From contig CAMQWP010000001.1 in the NCBI GenBank assembly GCA_947038565.1, positions 1-64,000 on the forward strand: a stretch of DNA of 64,000 bases, given 5' to 3'. The notes beneath the pieces are model-generated. The model did no database searches and was not told the DNA's origin. It worked only from the letters and a program-made list of their open reading frames with translations. This DNA comes from an uncultured Clostridia bacterium. Its GTDB lineage: Bacteria; Bacillota; Clostridia; Christensenellales; UBA3700. Within the stretch, counting starts at the first letter, position 1; each line of letters begins with the position of its first letter. The position numbers and the translations under genes were made by a program. Shown in pieces: positions 51,716-61,449 of this stretch.

Positions 51716-54700
51716 TTAAAGTAATCTACCGAACTTACTCATGACCACACCCGCAAAGGCTACTATGCTAAAAGCAGTAGCAATAGCCGCAGCTGCAACA
51801 GGTATATTAGCTGCATTTCCTACGTTCGTATTGTCTTCTACATCTGCATTGATACCATTTATAATAGCGTCGAATTTAGACATATACGTATCAAAATCAG
51901 CCTTGTTTGCCACCATATCTAATTGATTTAGATTATTATAAATACGATGCAATTCTTCTAAGACAACTCTACTTTCATAAGTTATCTCTCCTATAGTATC
52001 TCTATAAACAGTATAATCATTAGTTCTATATTTTGTAGTAACCTCGAATGATAGAGGTAAGCTATCACAGTAGTTATCAGTCTGAGCACCTAAAGCAATT
52101 CTATTAACAGTAAACACGTACGTTCTAAGTTCTAAAAGACCCAAGTATTCTCCGCCAGCACCTACTTCTCCGCTATTTAACACTATAGACCCTACAATTC
52201 CGTCTGCTAGCTTTATATTTATACTATTTTTTGTTTGATCAAAAATGATATTTTCGGCACTTAATTCTATAGGTGCTTTCTTTACCATAACTACTTTAAA
52301 GGCTTCACCTTGAGCATTTGTGACTAATGCATCATCTTTGAAAAGATAGTTTGCATCTTCCATAATACAATAGAAATAATATCCATCAGCATTATAATTT
52401 ATTACATTTGCCACGCCTACGTTATGTACAACAAGAGCGATGACATTGCCATTTACGTCAGTATAACTTGCCGATATACCTGCGATATGGTCAGTTCCGT
52501 CATAAGTGATATCTACTCCACTCCATACTGCGTCTACACGAGCTGGAACTATCTTTATAATAGCCCTGAACTCTTTAACGCCAGCTTTGTAGTTCTTGCT
52601 TCCCGCTGCTGTAAATGTTAATACTACTTCCCCTTCGTCAGTAAGATTCGTAAAAGAATTCTCTGATACTGTAAAAGTCGGGCTAGTGCCATCAAATCCT
52701 ACAGGAACAAGAGCCGCGTCATAAGTTATGACATGTGCCGTGCTGGTGTAAGGTATGTTTTGATCAGCAAATAATACTTTAGAATAATCATAGTCTATAG
52801 GGTCAATACTATACTCTGCCTCACGTTCAAGTTCACCAGCAACATTAACCTCTACATTAACATTTAGTGTTATAAGTGCGTGCACTTTATATCTACCTAC
52901 ATTAACAGGCATTCCACCTGTAAGCTCACTTCCTTCTAGAGCAATACTAGTATAATCAACTTGCACTCCCTCAGCCAAACCAGTAAGTGTACGGAATACT
53001 GGCTGACCTGTATAAGGAATAGCCCCCGTCTCACTAGACCATATTACTTTACTCATGTCTAATTGAATTTTTGTAATGTGGTAAGTTTTTTCAGTTACTG
53101 CGGCAGGGATTACTATATAATTTCCTATTTCTGAAGATAGGCTCGCATTGAAAGTGTAACCTTCTGTACGATAGTTTCTGAATTCACCATCTTCTGCGTT
53201 TATAGTTAAGTCATAATTTGCTGGCTTACCAAACACATCCGTATAAGTCGCTGCAATTTTGCTTTTTTGATCTTCTCCATTATACACCAAATCAGATCCA
53301 GCCCAGACGATATCTACTTTCTTTGGTTTAATATTTAATACGGACTGCAACTCTGAGAAAACTAGTGTCTCGTAGTTGTCATTGTTTGAGATTAGATCGA
53401 ATATAACTGTTTTATTACCTACATCCGTCATAGAGTTGCCACCTTCCCAAATAGGTACGAGTGGAGTCTTGTCAGCACCTAAGAATGCAGCAAGGATTTC
53501 ATCGACATTTGTAAGTGATGACCCCTTTAGCTTTAGCTGTAACTTGTGTTCCTTGCCATCATAGTCACCTATGTACGGCTCAAGACTTAATGCATCAGGA
53601 GCTATGTTATATTTAGCCTTATTCATAACACAATGATGAGTTAGAATATCACTAGTCTTATAATTCCTTGTTTTAAATGAAGTTTCGATGTTGTAGCCTT
53701 CTACTCTATAATCAAAGAACTTTCCACCATCTGCTACGACAATAGGCAGTGCTATTTTTTTATTATTTATATCAAAATAACTAGCTGTTATCTTACCTGT
53801 TTGATCAGTACCATCATAAGTAAATACAGTATTAAGTCCCGTCCATATTACGTCTACTAGTTTAGGTTTAACTATTATATTTTCTCTTAATGCGTATTTT
53901 TCTATATCAGTGTATAAAGCTACGACTTTATTTGCCACATCTAAATACGCTTCTGTAGCAGCAGGAACATTCTTAAGTATAGAGAACTTGTAGCTTCCTA
54001 CATCAATTCGGCTACCTTCAGGATAAAAATACTGTTCATGCGTAAAGTTATCTACATATACATTCTTTACTTTCAAATTCACAGGATTGTATTTTGGAAT
54101 AGTTCCAAATATATTACCCCAGTGGAATGAATGTAAGTTACCGTACTCCATTGTGATATCGGTCGGCACGGTTTGAGCGGGTATCTTGACGATAGTACCA
54201 GTGGTAAAGACCATGCTTGACTTAATATCAGTTTTTAGATACACAATAGAGGTTAATGACTGATCATATATATTCTGACCAGCAGCACTCCATAATATAG
54301 TAGTACCCGATGATCCATTCGGCACAGAGAACTTAATCGATCTTCCTGAAGAATCAGATTGATCAAACTCCACTTTCGCACCGCTTAATGATAGCTGAAG
54401 GGATCTATAAGCGCCGCTAGACACTCCCTCATAACAACCATAAATCGGTTCAGTTTGACTTGATGTGACGTACATGTTAGTTATTTTTATACCAAGAGTA
54501 TTTCTGTCTACTAATCCTACAAATAACGCCTCAGAATTATATCCACCGCCACTATGTGCTACACCATCAATTATTTGACCATGTAAGTTTTTAACTGGTT
54601 TTTGAACATCGATATATACACCATCGATTATTCCATTAAATCCATTTCTACCTACGGCACCGCCGTTAGCAGTCATTCCACCTTCAGCCGTTGAACCAGC

Positions 54701-55672
54701 TATTGCAGCAGTATTATACCCGTAAGCAACATTTTCAAAAACTACAGTGTTATTTGTCATACGACCTATATTATATCCAGCAAGTCCACCTGTATAAATT
54801 CTAGACTGACTGCTTGTATTAATAGAAACCACCTCTGCAATAAGAGCACCGCCGCTCGGAGAAGGACCATACTTAGCTCCAAACGATACTTTACAATCCC
54901 TGATAGTTCCTGAGTTATATCCAGCAAGACCACCGACCATTACAGTGTTATGTGGCTGTGGATTTAAGTCGTTATGATAAAACATAGCTCTTATATCCAA
55001 ATTAATACGCAACATTGATCCTTCATTTCGTCCTGCTACTATTCCTTGATTAAGAGTCGCTCGGTCCGCGTTAAAAACATAATTCATCTCTGTTATGTAA
55101 TGAAAATTTATATCCTTAAGATATGCACCTTCTTCGATATGGTGTAAAAATGTACCATAATGATAACGACTATGTCGACCTTGAGCACCTGTAATAAAAC
55201 ATTCGTCCAACTTACCTACATCGCTTCTGCCAGTGTTAACACCACTAACATCAGTAGTACCATTAGCTCTAGCTGCAACAGTAACACCCATAACATTCAT
55301 TGCAACAGTAGAATTAACCCTAGTATCAGTTCTAAGAGCTATGTGATAACCTCTACCGTCTAAAGTTCGCCCACTTTTTAGTATATAATTGGCGTCATGA
55401 GTAAAATTTATAGTAAAACCTGCGTTATCTACGTCCCCAGGAGGAGCCAAATATCCATCTAGCTCATCACCAATAAGCCAAGCCTTAAGCTGAGCTTCAT
55501 TTTCGATCCTTGTACCAACACCTGCAGCACTAGGTGCCGTATTGTCGATGATAGTACCCTGACCATTATCTTTTCCAAAAGAATAAAAAGCTACTGGCAC
55601 GGCCAAAAGCACTACTAGCAATAATGCTACCAGCGCTAACTTTATATTCGTTTTCGTAAATTTATCTCTCAT
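51716..55672 (-). CDS. Giant surface protein 2, paralog of 46952..50941
   Basis: Same architecture and collinear motifs; start reset to MRDKFTKTNIKLALVAL; C-terminus IPVAAAAIATAFSIVAFAGVVMSKFGRLL. Confidence 0.88.
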   Translation of the reverse strand: MRDKFTKTNIKLALVALLLVVLLAVPVAFYSFGKDNGQGTIIDNTAPSAAGVGTRIENEAQLKAWLIGDELDGYLAPPGDVDNAGFTINFTHDANYILKSGRTLDGRGYHIALRTDTRVNSTVAMNVMGVTVAARANGTTDVSGVNTGRSDVGKLDECFITGAQGRHSRYHYGTFLHHIEEGAYLKDINFHYITEMNYVFNADRATLNQGIVAGRNEGSMLRINLDIRAMFYHNDLNPQPHNTVMVGGLAGYNSGTIRDCKVSFGAKYGPSPSGGALIAEVVSINTSSQSRIYTGGLAGYNIGRMTNNTVVFENVAYGYNTAAIAGSTAEGGMTANGGAVGRNGFNGIIDGVYIDVQKPVKNLHGQIIDGVAHSGGGYNSEALFVGLVDRNTLGIKITNMYVTSSQTEPIYGCYEGVSSGAYRSLQLSLSGAKVEFDQSDSSGRSIKFSVPNGSSGTTILWSAAGQNIYDQSLTSIVYLKTDIKSSMVFTTGTIVKIPAQTVPTDITMEYGNLHSFHWGNIFGTIPKYNPVNLKVKNVYVDNFTHEQYFYPEGSRIDVGSYKFSILKNVPAATEAYLDVANKVVALYTDIEKYALRENIIVKPKLVDVIWTGLNTVFTYDGTDQTGKITASYFDINNKKIALPIVVADGGKFFDYRVEGYNIETSFKTRNYKTSDILTHHCVMNKAKYNIAPDALSLEPYIGDYDGKEHKLQLKLKGSSLTNVDEILAAFLGADKTPLVPIWEGGNSMTDVGNKTVIFDLISNNDNYETLVFSELQSVLNIKPKKVDIVWAGSDLVYNGEDQKSKIAATYTDVFGKPANYDLTINAEDGEFRNYRTEGYTFNASLSSEIGNYIVIPAAVTEKTYHITKIQLDMSKVIWSSETGAIPYTGQPVFRTLTGLAEGVQVDYTSIALEGSELTGGMPVNVGRYKVHALITLNVNVEVNVAGELEREAEYSIDPIDYDYSKVLFADQNIPYTSTAHVITYDAALVPVGFDGTSPTFTVSENSFTNLTDEGEVVLTFTAAGSKNYKAGVKEFRAIIKIVPARVDAVWSGVDITYDGTDHIAGISASYTDVNGNVIALVVHNVGVANVINYNADGYYFYCIMEDANYLFKDDALVTNAQGEAFKVVMVKKAPIELSAENIIFDQTKNSINIKLADGIVGSIVLNSGEVGAGGEYLGLLELRTYVFTVNRIALGAQTDNYCDSLPLSFEVTTKYRTNDYTVYRDTIGEITYESRVVLEELHRIYNNLNQLDMVANKADFDTYMSKFDAIINGINADVEDNTNVGNAANIPVAAAAIATAFSIVAFAGVVMSKFGRLL

Positions 55673-55704
55673 AACTCCTCCCGAAAATGCAATTGTACCT
55701 ATAA

Positions 55705-55733
55705 ATAATATCATACTATCTCGCATTCGTCAA
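55705..55733 (-). promoter_or_regulatory. Promoter of giant surface gene 2
   Basis: TTGACG-17-TATTAT on minus strand, same flank TATATTGACGAAT as gene 1. Confidence 0.65.
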
Positions 55734-56355
55734 TATACCTCAATTTATATTTATATTCCTATGCGTGCATAAATCTTAATAATAAAAGTACTTGGGTTAA
55801 AATTAGTATTATAATAATATATTATTGCCATAAAACATTCATTAATTTGTGTTTTTTTCAATATAAATCCCTGCTGACTTGCCACATAAAGCTTATCATG
55901 GAAAATATCGACCAATTGTAAATATTGTGTAATATTTATTTGTGATGGTCATTATAATCATATCTTAACTAATGCTTAATATCAGTGATTAACGCACCTT
56001 GATATCTATTACTATTTAATATGATGTACATATGCCATATATGCATAAAAACGCTTAATGTCTAGTAAATTTAGCATAATTTCTATACTATTTAGCATTA
56101 TTTGTACAATAATTAATCTCTATCTTGATATTTCTTATAGATCAATGCCCTATTATTGTCTATGATATTACACTTAGTTTTATCTAATTTTCTATACAAA
56201 AGCATGTTATTTGCATTTACTTTTCGTCAGTTAAGACGACAAATACGGTCATTTATTTCGTATATTTATTCAAATTTATATCAAAATAAGCAAAAATATA
56301 AGCACCGAAAATCGCTTTTCAGTGCTTATTATATATTACATTATATCAATATTTA

Positions 56356-56589
56356 CTATTTTTTCATTACTTTTTCGATCTCTTTTGCTACGTCTCCGAC
56401 AGTTAGAACTGTAAGTGCTGCCTCGTAATCTACCACTATATTGAACTCGTCTTCTAGAGTAGTTACTAGCTCTGCCTTATCTATCGAATCAAGGTTAAGC
56501 TCATCATCTAACTTAGTATCTGCACTAATATTAGACGCTTGTAAATCTAACTGCTCACATAGAGCTTCTATAACTTTATCTAAAACCAT
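56356..56589 (-). CDS. acpP: Acyl carrier protein
   Basis: LNLDSIDKAELVTTLEDEFNI. Confidence 0.95.
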   Translation of the reverse strand: MVLDKVIEALCEQLDLQASNISADTKLDDELNLDSIDKAELVTTLEDEFNIVVDYEAALTVLTVGDVAKEIEKVMKK

Positions 56590-56629
56590 AATTATTCTCC
56601 TTTTATATCACTAGCGTTTGCTAATGTAA

Positions 56630-57076
56630 TTATTTTACTATTATTTGCTCCATTGGAATAAATATATACTCTTCGTCACGACTGTAGACTGTCAATACTG
56701 TATCCGCGAATATGTCGAACGTGCGATATACTCCATCTTCTCCACCATGCTTGAACTTACTCTCGTACTTAGTCCACTCGAGATAAAACTCATCCAGTGA
56801 TTTTATTTCTTTATCTCCTAGCATATGCCTAGCAATACTATCGAAATGCCTTGAACGCTTATATTCTATATCTACGCCGACTTCGCTGTCCGACACCGCG
56901 ACTACAAGATCACTTCCAGTATGAGATACCGAGATGTACACATCCTCTCCTACAACGTACGGCTTCCCCGTTCCATAGTAGGAAATATTAGCACTTTTGC
57001 CTAAATAATGCTTTAAACATATTTTTGCGTAATCTATGCTGTTTTTATCATAATTTCTATAAGTGTATATATTCAT
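56630..57076 (-). CDS. Compact 4'-phosphopantetheinyl transferase
   Basis: GKPYV..VYISVSHTGSDLVVAVSDSEVGVDIEYKR, LEWTKYESKFK, adjacent to acpP. Confidence 0.88.
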   Translation of the reverse strand: MNIYTYRNYDKNSIDYAKICLKHYLGKSANISYYGTGKPYVVGEDVYISVSHTGSDLVVAVSDSEVGVDIEYKRSRHFDSIARHMLGDKEIKSLDEFYLEWTKYESKFKHGGEDGVYRTFDIFADTVLTVYSRDEEYIFIPMEQIIVK

Positions 57077-57148
57077 ATGATCTATTATAACCTAAATACT
57101 AGATAATTGCAATGATATTTTACAAAAAAGCGTTAAAACTATCACTTA

Positions 57149-58642
57149 TCATCTTTTTCTGCCTGAAATGTAATTATATCTACGCATCTTATCTACTCTT
57201 ATTTTTGCAATAGAGTCCATAGTAATACGAACTTTCCAGTTCCCTTCACTAACTCCTGGAGTATTCATCCTTGTGTCCGTACCCCAGCCCGCAAGGTCTT
57301 GGAATGGTATAATTACTGTATCTGATACACTTAGCAGCATAGTTCTGATACATCCCCACACGTGACTACTATTCTCTCCGCCTTCCACTGCTCCGTGAAC
57401 GCCAATGTAGTCGCCTAGCTTAGCCATATTATCTTCATTGAGCCCTGTAAGCCAACTATAAGTAGTATCGTTATCATGAGTGCCCGTATATACAACACTT
57501 TCTTTTTCATAAAGGTGTGGCAAGTGTGGACTTTCTTCTCCGTCTAATCCAAACTGCATTACTCTCATACCAGGGAATCCTGCATTTTTGCGTAGCTTTA
57601 TCACGCCATCGTCTATGATACCTAGATCCTCAGCGATAATATCTGCATTAGGGAATTTTTTCTTTATTATATCAAATAGCTTGATACCAACGCCTTCTTC
57701 CCACTTGCCGTCTCTTGCTGTCTTAGAGCCAAACGGCACCGCCCAGTATCTATCAAATGCTCTGAAGTGGTCTATCCTTAACTTGTCATATAGCTTAAAC
57801 ATTCTCTCAATTCTTCTGACAAACCATGAATAACCGTCCTTTGCCATATACTCGTAATTGTAGATCGGATTGCCCCAAAGCTGTCCGTCTTCAGCAAAAT
57901 AATCAGGAGGAACTCCTGCTACTTTTCTTGGATTAAGATCTTTATCTAGATCAAACATCTTCGGACTTGCCCACACATCTACGCTATCTTGACATACATA
58001 TATAGGTATATCACCTATCACACCGATATTGTTTTTATTTATAAGCGTCTTGCTCTCGCTCCATTGCTGATCGAACAAGAACTGTTCACATACGTAATAT
58101 CCTATTTCCCTCTCATGAGTAGATAACATTTTCGCTATCACGCCTCTATTAGGACATCTGTATTCCTCTGGCCATTCTTGCCATGGTGCGCCGTTATACT
58201 CATCTTTTAAACACATGAATATAGCGTAATCTACTAGCCAATCCCTATTGTCCGACATGTACGATATAAGCAATTCCGAACATGATTTTGCGATAGTATT
58301 ATATGCATTCATTATTATTTCTTTCTTTGACTTGGAAACAAAATCATAGTCAACAGTATGCGGACTACCGTAATATTTCGCACGGTCGCATTGCTCGTAT
58401 GTAATATATCCTTTTTCAAGTAGTTTTATAGGATCAATGTACATATAATTTCCAGCGAATGCTGACACCCCCGAATATGGTGAGTTACCGGCCCCAATAG
58501 TTGTTATCGGTAAAACCTGCCACCAGCACATATCTGACTGAGCTATGAACTCAGAAAATCTTTCTATCTCTGATCCAAATCCACCTATACCAAACTCACT
58601 TGGCAAACTAGAAATATTAAGCAAAACTCCGCTACTTCTCAT
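57149..58642 (-). CDS. malQ: 4-alpha-glucanotransferase
   Basis: SSGVLLNISSLPSEFGIGGFG, LRIDHFRAFDRYWAVP, YTGTHDNDTT. Confidence 0.96.
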   Translation of the reverse strand: MRSSGVLLNISSLPSEFGIGGFGSEIERFSEFIAQSDMCWWQVLPITTIGAGNSPYSGVSAFAGNYMYIDPIKLLEKGYITYEQCDRAKYYGSPHTVDYDFVSKSKKEIIMNAYNTIAKSCSELLISYMSDNRDWLVDYAIFMCLKDEYNGAPWQEWPEEYRCPNRGVIAKMLSTHEREIGYYVCEQFLFDQQWSESKTLINKNNIGVIGDIPIYVCQDSVDVWASPKMFDLDKDLNPRKVAGVPPDYFAEDGQLWGNPIYNYEYMAKDGYSWFVRRIERMFKLYDKLRIDHFRAFDRYWAVPFGSKTARDGKWEEGVGIKLFDIIKKKFPNADIIAEDLGIIDDGVIKLRKNAGFPGMRVMQFGLDGEESPHLPHLYEKESVVYTGTHDNDTTYSWLTGLNEDNMAKLGDYIGVHGAVEGGENSSHVWGCIRTMLLSVSDTVIIPFQDLAGWGTDTRMNTPGVSEGNWKVRITMDSIAKIRVDKMRRYNYISGRKR

Positions 58643-58991
58643 ACAAACCCTTCCCCCTGAATACAAATTAATTCATGACCTTTTTTTCATAACGAATAAT
58701 CATCACCGCACATTTAATTATTATTAAATATTATTATCTTTTATATATATATTATTATACATCATATGTAGCTAAAAATCAATAGCTATTTTAAATTATT
58801 ACAAGTTAATTTCAAAAACTAATGTTATAAGTCATAAAAACCGTTTTCACTATGCCCGATAAAAAATCAAATTGAAAAAATCATCAAAAATAATTCATTT
58901 ACCCCCTTGAAAAATCTAGCAAAATATGGTATCATGTAATTGTATATAATAAATAATGCATTTATATTAATCATTGTTAAACTATTATATT

Positions 58992-59015
58992 AATTAATTC
59001 AATATTGAATTAATT
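58992..59015. promoter_or_regulatory. 24-bp perfect palindrome upstream of the GH95 gene
   Basis: AATTAATTCAATATTGAATTAATT. Confidence 0.5.
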
Positions 59016-59061
59016 CGCCTTGAATAGATTTTATTACATTGCAACATACGTAAGGAGATAC

Positions 59062-61338
59062 ATGAGATACGAAGATATATTAAAAAGTAATACACCTGCT
59101 AAGGAATGGGTAGAATGTTATCCATTAGGAAATGGCAACATCGGTGTAATGGATTATGGTGACATTTCAAGCAGTATTATTTCACTAAATGACGATAGGC
59201 TTTGGTCAGGTACTGGAAAGAGCAAAAACAACCAATCGGGAGGCAAATTTTTAGACGAAATCCGTAAGTCTATCACTGACGGAGAGTTGTCTGATGCAGA
59301 GAGCCTTACAAAGGAGCATATACTTGGAGGTTGGTCAGAGTCTTTCTTGCCACTAGCCGATATCATCACCACTAGCAACATTACTAGCACACAAGGATAC
59401 AATCGTACTCTTAATATGGCTAGAGGAATACATACTGTTAGTTTTAACTCCTCTAAAGGCGAATATATAAATGAATCTTTTGTATCAGCTCCAGCGGGCT
59501 GTTACGTAAGCTCTACAAAATGTCCTACGCCGACTACTTATACTTTTACTATGGAGAGCCAGCTAAACAACTCTCTAGCAATATCAATAACTGGCGACAT
59601 GGTCGAGATGATCATGTCTGGTACTGCTCCTACAGTAAACTTACCAATCTATCGAAAGGTTGCTGTTCCGACTGATTATATTCAGGAAGATCCTGGCAAA
59701 GAATGGCTTGCAAACTGCTCTATTGTTAGCGATGGTGATATCAGCATTTTAGGTAATGTAGTCACTATCAAGAACTGTACTAGTTATCAGCTTGTTATGT
59801 CATCAGATGTGAAATTCCGTACTACTAAAGATCTACAGGCTACGGCAGCACGAAAAGTAAATGCTGTATTAGCTAAGCAATACTCTAAAGTATTAGAACG
59901 TCACACCGAAGACCACGCGGCATTGTATAACAGATGTTTCTTAGAAATCGGCGGAGAGGAAACAAACCTTCCTACTGGCGAATTGCTAAAAAATAATAAA
60001 AAGCTAAAAAACAACAAACTAATAACGATATTGTTCAACTACGGCAAGTACTTAACTATCGCAAGCTCAAGACCAGATACGCAAGCAGCTAACTTGCAAG
60101 GCATATGGAATGAGCGACTGCGCGCGCCATGGAGTAGCAATTATACTATCAATATAAATACGCAAATGAACTACTGGCCAACGCTACTCGTTGGGCTTAA
60201 CGAGTGCCACTTACCTATGATAGATCTTATTAAGAAGATTTATAAGAACGGCAAAAAGACCGCTAAAGAGACTTATGGCATGTCTGGCTGGACATGTTCA
60301 CATAACTCTGATGGCTGGGGCATGAGTAATCCTGTAGGACATAACTCGGAAGACAATTCCGTTACTTATGGCTTGTTTATCGGAAGTGCGGGCTGGTTGT
60401 GTAGACATATTTACGAACATTTCTTGTTCACTGACGATGTAGCGTTCCTAAGTGACAACTTCAACATACTACTAGACGCAGCAAAATTTTATTTAGACTA
60501 TTTATCTAAAGACAGCGAAAGCGGTAAACTAGTTTGCTCACCGTCTGCCTCGCCTGAAAACATATTCATTAAAAAAGGCGTGCACTGCATAACTAAGACT
60601 AGTGCTATGGATATCACGATAATAAAAGAGCTTTTCGAAAACGTAGTTAAGTGTAGCGAGATTTTGAACTTTAACGACACTGATGGCATTATTGATATTA
60701 TCGAGAACACGATTCCAGAGCTAATCCCCGTAGGAATAGGCAGGAATGGTCGCGTTATGGAATGGGCAGAGAAACACCATGAGTCCGATAGTCACCATCG
60801 ACACATTTCTCATCTATATGGTTGCTATCCTTCTGATCAGTGGACTGATACAAAAAACACTGATCTTATGAAAGCATCAGCAAAATCATTAAACCGTCGA
60901 GGCATAAACGGAACTGGATGGTCTATAGCTTGGAAAATCAATGTTTTCGCAAGATTGCACGATGGCAAGAATGCATACAAGAGTTTAATGAAACAATTAC
61001 ACTATGTAAAAGCGGACGGAAACATAAAAATGCACGGTGGCACATACTCTTCAATGCTTTGTGCTCACCCACCTTTCCAAATCGACGGAAACTTCGGTGC
61101 GTGTGCGGGTATAGTAGAGATGTTAATGCAGAGCCATAACGGATATATTGAATTACTGCCTGCTCTTCCTGAAGAATTTTTCAAAGGAAAAGTACGAGGG
61201 CTTAAGGCAAGAGGCGGTTACAGTGTCGACATAGAATGGTTTAGCGGTAGGCTTGTATCATACAAGATTACCCACCCTACCAAAACTACTGCTATCGTAA
61301 AAGCTAACGGAAAAATAGAAGAAATAACTATTAAATGA
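59062..61338 (+). CDS. Glycoside hydrolase family 95-like (alpha-L-fucosidase type)
   Basis: EWVECYPLGNGNIGVMDYG, NLQGIWNERLRAPWSSNYTININTQMNYWP, HRHISHLYGCYPSDQ, FQIDGNFGACAGIVEMLMQSHNG. Confidence 0.92.
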   Translation: MRYEDILKSNTPAKEWVECYPLGNGNIGVMDYGDISSSIISLNDDRLWSGTGKSKNNQSGGKFLDEIRKSITDGELSDAESLTKEHILGGWSESFLPLADIITTSNITSTQGYNRTLNMARGIHTVSFNSSKGEYINESFVSAPAGCYVSSTKCPTPTTYTFTMESQLNNSLAISITGDMVEMIMSGTAPTVNLPIYRKVAVPTDYIQEDPGKEWLANCSIVSDGDISILGNVVTIKNCTSYQLVMSSDVKFRTTKDLQATAARKVNAVLAKQYSKVLERHTEDHAALYNRCFLEIGGEETNLPTGELLKNNKKLKNNKLITILFNYGKYLTIASSRPDTQAANLQGIWNERLRAPWSSNYTININTQMNYWPTLLVGLNECHLPMIDLIKKIYKNGKKTAKETYGMSGWTCSHNSDGWGMSNPVGHNSEDNSVTYGLFIGSAGWLCRHIYEHFLFTDDVAFLSDNFNILLDAAKFYLDYLSKDSESGKLVCSPSASPENIFIKKGVHCITKTSAMDITIIKELFENVVKCSEILNFNDTDGIIDIIENTIPELIPVGIGRNGRVMEWAEKHHESDSHHRHISHLYGCYPSDQWTDTKNTDLMKASAKSLNRRGINGTGWSIAWKINVFARLHDGKNAYKSLMKQLHYVKADGNIKMHGGTYSSMLCAHPPFQIDGNFGACAGIVEMLMQSHNGYIELLPALPEEFFKGKVRGLKARGGYSVDIEWFSGRLVSYKITHPTKTTAIVKANGKIEEITIK

Positions 61339-61449
61339 TTTTATATATTATATATAGTGCATAAACGTCGATCTAATCGGCGATTATATAAGTAAACAAC
61401 ACGAAAATTACTTTGCTGAAAAGCATCTTTATATTAAAGGAGAATAAGA

